Source: Thermoguttaceae bacterium
GTDB lineage: Bacteria > Planctomycetota > Planctomycetia > Pirellulales > Thermoguttaceae
Direction of reading: 5' to 3'
DNA length: 47,741 nt
Assembly: GCA_017434455.1 (NCBI GenBank)
Contig: JAFRFG010000062.1
Location: 1-47,741, forward strand
Program-made: the position numbers and the translations under genes
Part shown: positions 26,428 to 33,890 of the stretch, piece by piece
How positions within the stretch are numbered: position 1 is the first letter of the stretch
How the letters are laid out: the number at the start of each line of letters is the position of its first letter
The notes under the pieces: model-generated
What the model was told of the DNA's origin: nothing
Seen by the model: only the letters and a program-made list of their open reading frames with translations
The model's database searches: none

Positions 26428-27522
26428 TTATCCGTTCTTCAAACGCCCCATACGCGCGAACAAAATCAACAATATCAAAACCGAACCGATCCCGCAAACC
26501 ACTCGAAACCACAGATAGCGGCTCGGCGGGCTTTCCGCCGCGGCGTCCGCGGCGTTAGGATCGGTCCAGTGATCCACAATCTCATGACCGTTCCAGTACC
26601 CCGTGATCTGATGAATCCGATAGTCGGTGAAGGTGGAATTCATCTCCAGATCCATCGATTTCGGGGAAAAATAATCATCCGGGAACTTCTTCTCGGTAAA
26701 CTCCAGGAGATTCGTGGTACTGTCAAAGATCAGATCGCCATGCTGTTTGCGAAGAATGGTCGATACCGAAGGGAGTACCTTGGAAATCTTATCATCGTAC
26801 TGATTACGAATCTCGATATAAAGATTCGGTTCCGCGTCACCGTTCGTAGTCTTGAAAATATTGCTCTCGACGTGGAACGACGGTTCCTGAACCAGATAAC
26901 TATTCGAGATTTCCCCCTTAAAGAATTCGGATTCCTCCGTATAGACGATCCTGTATCTGCTCTGGCCGTCCGGGCCGTCCTCGATCTTCTCGGCTTCGAA
27001 GCGGCCGGGCCTTTGAAGATACAGCGCCAGAGAAATCGAATCCCCCACATGTTTCACATCCGTCAGGCCGATGATACGCGGGTCATAGATTGGCGTGTAA
27101 AAGGTACCCCTTGCCATTTCGACATCCATAACCTTAACATCCTTCTGACCTTCCTTATAGGTCATCACCTCACCGTCGCGGTACAGGCAGGACATCTTCA
27201 CGTTCCCCTCAGGCCAGTCCAGATGGAAGAGTATCTTCTCATGGTCGAAGTCTGCCGTGATCAGGCACCTTTGCATCCCCGGTTCTTGGACCATTCGATC
27301 AATGTATTCAAAGCGAACGCTGAACGACTCGGCCGCGTTGAGTTTTTTCTCTACCCCGCGCAGCAGCGCCTTGGCTTTTTCCTCATCCCCCCGCGCGCCG
27401 CAAGGGGTGAAAAAAACCGCGGCCAAGGCCAGCAGCGCGAGGGCCGCCGGACAGAACAGCGGCGGAACGGATCTTGCGATGGCGGGCTTAGGCATCATCG
27501 GTTTTCTCCGTATCGGGTTCAT
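26428..27522 (-). CDS. LolA-like periplasmic protein with C-terminal membrane anchor, copy C
   Basis: 364 residues, first gene of the operon. Signal peptide (residues about 15-45, ...LALLALAAVFFTPCGARG), soluble domain DEEKAKALLRGVEKKLNAAES, C-terminal helix (VVCGIGSVLILLILFA) and basic tail. Shared motifs are ADFDHEKILF, YDPRIIGL, SPKSMDL and GYWNGHEI. QYDDKISKVLPSVSTILRK is almost the same as in copy B and similar in A. Two starts each have a ribosome site: ATG 27522 (AAGGA) and ATG 27498 (GGAG); the longer is given. A strong promoter lies about 95 bases upstream. It probably acts in the envelope with the Cys-rich proteins, but this is inferred from operon structure only. Confidence 0.76.
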   Translation of the reverse strand: MNPIRRKPMMPKPAIARSVPPLFCPAALALLALAAVFFTPCGARGDEEKAKALLRGVEKKLNAAESFSVRFEYIDRMVQEPGMQRCLITADFDHEKILFHLDWPEGNVKMSCLYRDGEVMTYKEGQKDVKVMDVEMARGTFYTPIYDPRIIGLTDVKHVGDSISLALYLQRPGRFEAEKIEDGPDGQSRYRIVYTEESEFFKGEISNSYLVQEPSFHVESNIFKTTNGDAEPNLYIEIRNQYDDKISKVLPSVSTILRKQHGDLIFDSTTNLLEFTEKKFPDDYFSPKSMDLEMNSTFTDYRIHQITGYWNGHEIVDHWTDPNAADAAAESPPSRYLWFRVVCGIGSVLILLILFARMGRLKNG

Positions 27523-27881
27523 CGGTTTTCCTTCTTAAAAGACAATGCTCCCCCGCTTGAGAATCGCGCCGGGGGCGCTTCGAAAAAACTCCGTAACCGG
27601 CTCACCGCCAAGGGGATTATACCACAGGTATTATTGGGAAATCAACAAGAAGAAACTCAAAAAACAAAAAGAAAACCAAAATTTTTAACTTAAAAACGCC
27701 GGCATCTTGCGCAGCCCCCCCAGTTTAACACCCTCGGACGCGTGATCGACCTGTTTTTCGAGTCGATTCAGATTAAAATCCGCTCCCTTTCGCGACAAAA
27801 GCCCCGGGGGAACCTCCCCCCCAAAAAGCGGGGAGAGGGGGCTGGTTTCTCCCCTCCCCGGCGGTTCGTTATGAAGGGCCG
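27523..27881 (-). other. 359-base intergenic region before the LolA/Cys operon
   Basis: No gene is seen. It holds the operon promoter (27616-27645), an A/T-rich tract upstream of it (about 27650-27690, T-rich on the minus strand) that could act as an UP-like element, and a terminator-like GGGGG/CCCCC stem followed by GGGGCTTTTG on the minus strand (about 27801-27820) that may end the preceding operon. Confidence 0.5.
27616..27645 (-). promoter_or_regulatory. strong sigma70 promoter for the LolA/Cys-rich operon
   Basis: Minus-strand TTGATT (27640-27645), 18-base spacer, perfect TATAAT (27616-27621). It lies about 95 bases before the first gene and is the only convincing promoter seen for the six genes. 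Confidence 0.78.
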
Positions 27882-29669
27882 TCAGCCCAAAAGCGGATTC
27901 TCGACCAGCGCCGAATCGAGGGGACGAAGCGTCACGGCGGCGGCAAAGTCGCCCCGGCGCAGATGAACCGTCTTTTCGACCTTCTCGATATTCCAAAGCA
28001 GCGCGGCCGGCGCGTCGGGGTACCAGCCCAGCACGATCGGGGTCTCCTCCTCGATGTACGGGATATTCTTCTGTTGCAGTTCGGGGAGAATCGACCGGCG
28101 GAAGGCGAAGAACGCCTCGAACGTCTCGTCCAGCTGCGTGAACCGCCCCGACTGCGACTTCATCCGGCACAGGCACCGGCCGGCGGGGGCCAGCCGCCCC
28201 TGGTCGACAGCCAGGCCGCTGTAGTTGCTCAGGAACGTCCAGCCGTCGGAGGGGATCTCTTCGCAATCGCAGACCTCGAACGGAACGCCGACCCCCAAAA
28301 AGAGGGAATATTCCCCTCCGTCTCGGGGGATATCGAAATAGCGGTCGTCAATCCCCCAGTAATGTTTGAACGGTCCCTTCGGTTTGCGTCCGAGAAGCTT
28401 TTGATGGAACGCGGCCTCCTGTTTCATCCGGGCGGCATGAGAGGACCAGTAGTTCGGCCCCACCGGCGTTCCGTCCATAAACATCGTATTGCGAATATCG
28501 CAGAAGGTGGAAACCGCCAGTTTCGAAGAGAAATTCTCCACCGAAAGCGGGGCGACCATCGTCGTTTCGCTGAACGTCCTGCCCGCAGGGGCGAAACGGG
28601 TGTGGAACAGGGCGCTGAACAGCTCCGAGAGCTTCCCCTCGGGCGAATCGTACGAGGAATCCCCGAAATGCCCCTCGCCGACGCGCCACAGCGCCCCCTT
28701 ATAATCTTCCAGCCGCAGACCCGACCGTTCCGAACCGAGCCACATCACCATAATCCCCAATTCCGATTCCGGAACGGCCGCCTGGGAATCGCGGAAAACT
28801 TTCGTCATTCTGTCGCAGAAATAATCGACCCAGATTCGTGCGGCGTCGGTGGGACGGGTGAAGCGCAGATCCTCGATCAGCTCATTGAGTTTGGCTCCGG
28901 AGATCCCCGATTTTCGCGAAAAATCGTCGAGGCACTCCGGGCAGAGACACCCCCCCATGAAATTGGGGCTGTCGGCGAAGCGGAAATCGTCGTCGAAAAA
29001 CAGGTTGTACCCCCCGTATCGGTCCGCCAGCGTCCGAACCGATTCCACACACAGGACGTCCGCGGGCCGGTGACACGACGAGCCCCACAGCGGCGCGCCG
29101 TTGAGATCACCGTTGACCCTCATCAGCGGCTTAAACCCCTGCCGGACCATCGACGGGTAAGGTTCTCGCCTCGGATGCCCCAGCGGGCAGGTGAGAAAAT
29201 GAACGGCCAGATCGGCGCGGCGGAGCTTTTCGATCGCCCGATCGCAGACGTCCCAATCGTAAATCCACTCCCCCATCCCGAACAGACACAGCCAAACGTC
29301 GCTCACCCCGGCCGCTTTCCAAAGCGACACAAAATCATCGCAGGGGATTCTCTCCACCCCCTGAGGAAGTTCTCCGTCGTAGTATTCCTTCGGAGGCGCC
29401 GTGACATCGTAAGGAGGTTCCGTCTCGGGATAACGGACACAGCGCTCGAGAGGAATCGAATCGGCCAGCACATCCTGGGGGCGGATCGTCAGATGGAAGC
29501 GGCGCCGCTGGGAATCAATTCTCGGTGCCCGGCCGTCGGGCCAAAGGGGATGAAGCGGCTTGTCCTGCGCCCACAGCCGATTGAACGAACCCAACGCGCA
29601 GCCGGTTCCCAGCAGCGCGGTACCACTGCGCAAAAAGTCGCGGCGATTGATTTTTTCGGTGAAGTCCAT
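27882..29669 (-). CDS. Tat-exported putative glycoside hydrolase
   Basis: 595 residues, no named family recognised. A twin-arginine signal (NRRDFLRSGTALLG, Arg9-Arg10) targets it, folded, across the inner membrane. The body looks like a TIM-barrel hydrolase. A strand ends in the acidic motif FFDDDFR (225-230), followed by GGCLCPEC (239-246), an arrangement like the acid-plus-cysteine segment of GH42-type beta-galactosidases. Conserved with the paralogue at 31249 are KGPFKHYWGI, GWTFLSNYSG, EETPIVLGWYPDAPAALLWN and VHLRRGD. The C-terminal 100 residues look like a beta domain. Last of three cotranscribed exported genes, 64 bases after the previous one. A glycosidase role is inferred from motif and context, not shown. 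Confidence 0.75.
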   Translation of the reverse strand: MDFTEKINRRDFLRSGTALLGTGCALGSFNRLWAQDKPLHPLWPDGRAPRIDSQRRRFHLTIRPQDVLADSIPLERCVRYPETEPPYDVTAPPKEYYDGELPQGVERIPCDDFVSLWKAAGVSDVWLCLFGMGEWIYDWDVCDRAIEKLRRADLAVHFLTCPLGHPRREPYPSMVRQGFKPLMRVNGDLNGAPLWGSSCHRPADVLCVESVRTLADRYGGYNLFFDDDFRFADSPNFMGGCLCPECLDDFSRKSGISGAKLNELIEDLRFTRPTDAARIWVDYFCDRMTKVFRDSQAAVPESELGIMVMWLGSERSGLRLEDYKGALWRVGEGHFGDSSYDSPEGKLSELFSALFHTRFAPAGRTFSETTMVAPLSVENFSSKLAVSTFCDIRNTMFMDGTPVGPNYWSSHAARMKQEAAFHQKLLGRKPKGPFKHYWGIDDRYFDIPRDGGEYSLFLGVGVPFEVCDCEEIPSDGWTFLSNYSGLAVDQGRLAPAGRCLCRMKSQSGRFTQLDETFEAFFAFRRSILPELQQKNIPYIEEETPIVLGWYPDAPAALLWNIEKVEKTVHLRRGDFAAAVTLRPLDSALVENPLLG

Positions 29670-29733
29670 CTTGGGTGAATCCCTCTTTCGTTGTTTTGTG
29701 ATTGATGTGTTTTTAGTATCTTCGGCGAAAAAC

Positions 29734-31197
29734 TCAGCGCTCCTCCGGTTCCGCGGCCTGCTCTTTCACCGTCCGGCGCCGGGCCGCCCACGAGTCGTAC
29801 CACGGCATTTTGCAAAATTCCGGGTGGAAGATATAAACCGGCACCCCGATCCCCCAGATCTTCCGATGGATTTTCTCCCGCTGTGCCCAGAACTGATCGA
29901 CCAAAGCCAGCCGCTCTTCGGTCCAGTCGTCCCCGCCGGCGAGGATCTCCCGGTTGATCTGGTAGAGTTTCTGCCGCTCCACCCACTGCCAAAGCCGCCA
30001 ATTGTCTTGGCTTTGGTTGGGGGTACTCTCTAACAATTCGGCCAGTGCCGCGCCGGAGGCGTCTGTATCGACATCGAGCGGGTTTTCCCACGCGGTGAGC
30101 CACGCTCCCCATCGGCGCGAGGTCTCCTCGTCGGTGCCGAACCATTTCGCGGCGTAATCGGCCGCGATTGTTTCGAAGGAATCGAACTTTCCGCCGGCCA
30201 GTCCGCAGACAATCGCCTTATTAAGGTCATCGTAGACCCCCTCGGAATAACAGACGATCCGATCGGCTCCCGACTCGCGGAGGTTGTTGATCGTCGTCTG
30301 GATACGGCTTCCCGCCGCGATCGGCCCGAACTGGCCGTATTCGTCCGGCTGATCGTTTCGGGAATAGCCGATATGGACAAACGCCCCCCGCTTCGTCCCT
30401 TTGGGCAGACGGACATCGGCCGGACCGGTGGAGCCGTACGGAATATGAAGAAAGCAGGTATCGACCATCCCCGGGGCGTTCTCATCGACCCAGTCGGCCA
30501 CCATCTGGTGTTCTTCCGGCTTCCACCACCAGCCGCTGATATTGCACTTCAAATCGGGGAAATACTTTTTTCCGACCTCATAGATATCCCGCACCAAGAT
30601 GATAAAGGTTCGGATCCACGGATGGCACTTCTCACAGGCGCACCCGCCCCAGTCGTAGGCGCCGAACAGAAGCGCGTCAAGCGTCGTTCCGTCCCGCGCC
30701 AAGTCGGAAAACAAACGGTCGTAATTATTTAAGATCGCCTGGCGGGCCTCGGGGATCGACGGACAGATCAGCTGCTTGCCGTAGATCCGATCCCCCTCGG
30801 CCGCCTTCCACTCGCCCCGGCACTGGTCGTAATAGGTCCAGTTCGGCGCGATGATCAGCGCCGTTTTCAGCCCCATCTCCCGGGCCAGACGATAGTGCAT
30901 CCGGATATTCTGCCACAGGACCGTGCTGAAGGCGTTGAGCTTATTGGTCGCCAGATCGGCGCAGCACTCCATATCGAACCAATCCGAATACCACTGGCAG
31001 CCGTACTCTTTCAGCGTGGCGAGGGCCTCGCGCATCTCGTTCTCGCCGAAGACCTCATAGGTATTCCCGAAATGGCTCGGGCAGTACATCTCGATATGCT
31101 CAAACGCCCTTTGCTCCTGCGCGGGAAGCGGCAAAGCGGCCGCGGCGCACCAGGCGGCCAGGACGAACGCGGGAAAGACCGGAGATACTTTTTTCAT
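29734..31197 (-). CDS. secreted putative TIM-barrel glycosidase-like protein
   Basis: 487 residues, not assigned to a family. A Sec signal peptide covers residues 1-26 (MKKVSPVFPAFVLAAWCAAA, then ALPLPAQ). The sequence is rich in aromatic residues (NWTYYDQCRGEW, ISGWWWKPEEHQ), as in carbohydrate-binding enzymes. LLFGAYDWGGCACEKC (177-191) places an Asp next to GGCxCxxC, the motif also found in the two Tat proteins flanking it. Conserved-looking SGADRIVCYSEGVYDD may supply a second acidic residue. Start at ATG 31197 has GAAGAG upstream; an in-frame TTG at 31227 adds ten residues and is less likely. Sits in the middle of the operon, 51 bases after the upstream gene. Function unknown beyond probable glycan action. 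Confidence 0.72.
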   Translation of the reverse strand: MKKVSPVFPAFVLAAWCAAAALPLPAQEQRAFEHIEMYCPSHFGNTYEVFGENEMREALATLKEYGCQWYSDWFDMECCADLATNKLNAFSTVLWQNIRMHYRLAREMGLKTALIIAPNWTYYDQCRGEWKAAEGDRIYGKQLICPSIPEARQAILNNYDRLFSDLARDGTTLDALLFGAYDWGGCACEKCHPWIRTFIILVRDIYEVGKKYFPDLKCNISGWWWKPEEHQMVADWVDENAPGMVDTCFLHIPYGSTGPADVRLPKGTKRGAFVHIGYSRNDQPDEYGQFGPIAAGSRIQTTINNLRESGADRIVCYSEGVYDDLNKAIVCGLAGGKFDSFETIAADYAAKWFGTDEETSRRWGAWLTAWENPLDVDTDASGAALAELLESTPNQSQDNWRLWQWVERQKLYQINREILAGGDDWTEERLALVDQFWAQREKIHRKIWGIGVPVYIFHPEFCKMPWYDSWAARRRTVKEQAAEPEER

Positions 31198-31248
31198 CAC
31201 GAACTCTTCGTTGGGTTCTTGGGGCAAGGGGCTCGGCGGCCGCGCGGG

Positions 31249-32907
31249 TTAAACAAACCTCCAACCGCCGTCGGCTCCCTCCTGAGCAAGGACCGTTTCC
31301 AGCGGGGGAATTTCTGTCGCCGCGACCTGATCGCCGCGGCGCAGATGAACCGTCACGGGGTTCTTCTCGACGTTCCAAAGCAGCGCGGCCCGGGCGTCGG
31401 GGTACCAACCCAGAACGATCGGCACTTCCTCCTCGATATAGGGGATCTTCTCGCTTCGCAGCCGGGGAAGGATCGTTCGGCGAAACGCGAAGAGCGCCTC
31501 CAGCGTCTCGTCCAACCTGTCAAACCGGCCGGTCTGCGATCCGACCCGGGCGAAGCACTTCGTCCCCTTCGAGGCGATCTCCCCGCGATCCAGCGAGCGG
31601 GCGTCGTTATCCCCCAGGAAGGTCCAGCCGTCGTCGGAAAGCTCCGAACAGACCTCGAACGGGACCCCGGCCGCCAGGAAGAGCGTGTACGCCGTATCCC
31701 CGACAAAGTACCGCCCCGCGATCCCCCAATAGTGCTTAAACGGCCCCTTGGCCGGGTGATTCTTGAGGATCTCGTGATAGCGGGCCTCTTTCTTCATCCT
31801 CGGCTCGAAGAAAGGCCAGTAATCGGCCGGGATATTGCACATAAACATCGTGTTGCGCACATCGGCGAAGGTCGAGGTCGCCAATTTTGAGGCCATATTC
31901 TCTTTCGACAGAGAGTTATCGGGACAGATCGTGGTTTCGCTGAAACAACGCCCGGGAAGGGCGAAACGGCGGTGCATCAAGACGCTGAACAGTTCGCGTG
32001 TTTTGTTGATCGTCGGGTCATAGGCCCCGTCGTTGAACATCTCCTCACCGACCCGGAAGAGCTTTTCCCGGTACGCGTCGAGCCGGATCCCCGCCCGTTC
32101 CGACCCCATACGCATCACCATAATCCCAAGATCGATCTGGGGGGCGGCCTCTTCGCAGCGGCGGAAGACGGCCGTGAGCCGGTCGCACTTATAGTCAACC
32201 CACTGGCGGTGAAGCGCGCTGCCGCTGTTGCTGTTTAGATCGTCGAGCAGCTCCTCCCAGCGCTGGTCGGAAAGCCCCGCCTCGCGGCAGAACTCCTCTT
32301 TGCACCGCGGGCAGACACACCCCCCTACCGATCCGGGAGAATCGGCCAGGCGGAAATCGTCGTCGAGAAAATGATTGCAGGGGCCGAACTGCTGGTAGAA
32401 CGTTCGATTTTCTTCGGCGATAATCTCCTCGACCGGCGGGTGGAAAGAGCATCCCCACCCGCGGCGGCCGTCGGGCCGCGTCATCGGTGAGTACGAAGGG
32501 GCGAAGGCGCCCGGATCGGCGTCGATCGGCGTCGGGTGCCCGAACGGCACCGAAAGGATATGCGGCGTCATTCCCAGTTCGCGGGTCTTCTTTGCCGCCC
32601 GATCGAGCAGGTCAAAGTCGGGCATTTTTCCGTAAAGGGCGGCGGTCAGCCAAAGATCGGTCACCCCCGATTCTTTCCACAGCCGGTTCAGCTGCGGCTG
32701 GTCATTGACCGTTTGGGGGCCGACCGACAGATGGTACCGGCGGCTCGGGGAGTCGATCTTTTCATAGTCGCCGTCGGGAAACAGCGCCATCGGGAAGGCA
32801 CCCCCGGCGCTGTCGGCAAAACCGGGAGCAAAACAGTTCAGCGCCAGCAAACCGGCCGAGCCGGCCAAAAACGACCGGCGGGAACAGACACAGCGGGAGG
32901 ATCTCAT
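31249..32907 (-). CDS. Tat-exported putative glycoside hydrolase, paralogue
   Basis: 552 residues, a clear paralogue of the gene at 27882. Tat signal CSRRSFLAGSAGLLALN (Arg10-Arg11). The acidic motif LDDDFR (181-186) is followed by GGCVCPRC (195-202). Shared blocks are MGSERAGIRLDAYREKLFRV, RCFSETTICPDNS, RNTMFM, AKGPFKHYWGI and VPIVLGWYPDARAALLWNVE. It lacks about 40 residues near the N-terminus that the 27882 protein has between its RF/RYHLT segment and the first helix. ATG 32907 has AAAGGA upstream; promoter at 32981-33009. First gene of the three-gene operon. A fragment of a close relative's 3' end lies at 40045-40142. Catalytic assignment is inference. Confidence 0.75.
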   Translation of the reverse strand: MRSSRCVCSRRSFLAGSAGLLALNCFAPGFADSAGGAFPMALFPDGDYEKIDSPSRRYHLSVGPQTVNDQPQLNRLWKESGVTDLWLTAALYGKMPDFDLLDRAAKKTRELGMTPHILSVPFGHPTPIDADPGAFAPSYSPMTRPDGRRGWGCSFHPPVEEIIAEENRTFYQQFGPCNHFLDDDFRLADSPGSVGGCVCPRCKEEFCREAGLSDQRWEELLDDLNSNSGSALHRQWVDYKCDRLTAVFRRCEEAAPQIDLGIMVMRMGSERAGIRLDAYREKLFRVGEEMFNDGAYDPTINKTRELFSVLMHRRFALPGRCFSETTICPDNSLSKENMASKLATSTFADVRNTMFMCNIPADYWPFFEPRMKKEARYHEILKNHPAKGPFKHYWGIAGRYFVGDTAYTLFLAAGVPFEVCSELSDDGWTFLGDNDARSLDRGEIASKGTKCFARVGSQTGRFDRLDETLEALFAFRRTILPRLRSEKIPYIEEEVPIVLGWYPDARAALLWNVEKNPVTVHLRRGDQVAATEIPPLETVLAQEGADGGWRFV

Positions 32908-32980
32908 ATTTCGTTCTTTCCTTTAAGAGGTGAGTCTTGGGGCTTTTCGAGATAACGCGCGGGGTACGGCGCCGGTACTC

Positions 32981-33009
32981 ATTTTACCCCCCGCGTCCGG
33001 CCCGCGCAA
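32981..33009 (-). promoter_or_regulatory. promoter for the Tat-glycosidase operon
   Basis: Minus-strand TTGCGC (33004-33009), 17-base spacer, TAAAAT (32981-32986), about 67 bases before ATG 32907. The remainder of the 412-base spacer 32908-33319 holds GC-rich imperfect repeats, the perfect dyad CTTGAAA/TTTCAAG (33149-33164, AA centre) and the efflux-operon control region. Confidence 0.58.
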
Positions 33010-33182
33010 CAAAAAGGGGTTCGGCGCCTTAAAACGATTCTTTTCGCCGCGAGGGCGGCGGCTGTGAAAAAAAAGCGCCTCGCCGGTCGGCGATTCTCCT
33101 CCGGCGGCGCCAGACACCCTTTTATCGATGACTGCCGGCGGCCCCGGCCTTGAAAAATTTCAAGAATTTCTAACGGGCGGCA

Positions 33183-33211
33183 ATCGATTTTATCGATATA
33201 ACTGATACAAT
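33183..33211 (+). promoter_or_regulatory. putative operator and promoter of the metal-efflux operon
   Basis: ATCGAT (33183-33188) and ATCGAT (33192-33197), separated by TTT, form a dyad just upstream of a TACAAT -10 box (33206-33211). The -35 is poor (ATCGAT overlaps its expected place), as at activator-dependent or metal-regulated promoters. The leader would be about 100 nt. Confidence 0.42.
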
Positions 33212-33274
33212 CGGAACCGGGTGGTGCTGTAAGGTGCCCGCCGGGCATGAATGCACCCCGCCAAAGAGATGGTC

Positions 33275-33298
33275 AAGCCGCCTTGAATCGGCGGTTTT
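33275..33298 (+). terminator. terminator-like hairpin in the efflux operon leader
   Basis: AAGCCGCC (33275-33282) can pair with GGCGGTTT (33290-33297), including one G-U pair, around TTGAATC; TTTT (33295-33298) ends it. Two earlier CCGCC copies (33238-33242 and 33258-33262) could pair with the same GGCGG and form alternatives. It lies 22 bases before the first ORF, where attenuators sit. It matched no riboswitch class I know. Confidence 0.42.
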
Positions 33299-33319
33299 GT
33301 CGGACACAGCGGTGTTTTG

Positions 33320-33670
33320 ATGAGAAACAAAATCATATCCCTGATTCTGCTGGCGGCCTTTGGGCTGCCCGGTATCTGCTCGGAGGGGCTGCACCGGCTC
33401 CTGCCGTTCGGGATAGGGATGATCTATCATCAAAACGCGCTGGGAGACAGCGGCCAGGCGCCGAGCGTCCCTTCGAACACGCCGATCAAATTCAACCAGA
33501 ACTGCCCGATTTGCCACTTCTGCGCCCAACTGATGATCGTTACGGCGCTGTTTGTCTTCTTCCTGCTGCTCCAGCGGCTGACGAAGTTCGTTGAAACGGC
33601 GTCAAAAAGACCGTTTCTTCCTTTTGACCGCGCTCATTATCTCCGCGGCCCTCCCGCGGCTGCTTGTTAG
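33320..33670 (+). CDS. small membrane protein with CxxCHxC motif, efflux operon leader gene
   Basis: 116 residues, not firmly recognised. A hydrophobic N-terminus (MRNKIISLILLAAFGLPGIC) looks like a signal peptide. A short periplasmic part ends in NCPICHFC (61-68; Cys62, Cys65, His66, Cys68) and is followed at once by a membrane helix (LMIVTALFVFFLLLQRL). The layout recalls the DUF2946-type small proteins found near metal genes, which also carry a Cys/His motif, but I cannot confirm the family. It precedes a Czc-type efflux operon, so metal binding at the periplasmic face is a fair guess. ATG 33320 is used; the preceding TTG (33317) is an alternative. No strong ribosome site is visible. Confidence 0.6.
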   Translation: MRNKIISLILLAAFGLPGICSEGLHRLLPFGIGMIYHQNALGDSGQAPSVPSNTPIKFNQNCPICHFCAQLMIVTALFVFFLLLQRLTKFVETASKRPFLPFDRAHYLRGPPAAAC

Positions 33671-33676
33671 TTTCTC

Positions 33677-33774
33677 TTGACGCGCCGAATGTTTGACAAG
33701 CGAAAGTCGCCTGTGCGGCGCTTGTGCGGTAAACGTTCCCGCCGAACGTTGGAATGACCGTGTTTGACGCGCCG
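33677..33774 (+). repeat. two direct copies of TTGACGCGCCG in the spacer before the outer-membrane factor gene
   Basis: TTGACGCGCCG occurs at 33677-33687 and 33764-33774. Between and beyond them are AACGTT/AACGTT and GGCCT/AGGCC inverted repeats. The 220-base spacer 33671-33890 shows no gene. Neither copy has a matching -10 at the right distance, so a promoter role is not supported. Confidence 0.4.
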
Positions 33775-33890
33775 GCCATGGCCTTCGAGGCCGCCGTGGC
33801 CTGTGTTCGTCGGACCAAATAAACGTGTTTTTTTAGCGGCAGCGATAGACGAGCCTACTGTTTCGTCGTGACTGTTTACGGAGACAGGAT

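Noticed and set aside
27963..29678. 571-codon plus-strand frame opposite the Tat-exported protein; similar ones at 2294-4084, 22758-24206 and 44018-45661
   Set aside because: All lie entirely or mostly opposite well-supported genes with signal peptides and paralogues, and their translations show no domain.
33220..33319. NiCo (czcD) or other known metal riboswitch in the efflux leader
   Set aside because: The leader has stems and a terminator-like end, but I could not match the conserved bases of the NiCo, yybP-ykoY or cobalamin classes, so no known class is called.
33677..33774. Promoters at the TTGACG and TTGACA hexamers in the spacer before the outer-membrane factor gene
   Set aside because: No TATAAT-like hexamer lies 16-18 bases downstream of any of them.
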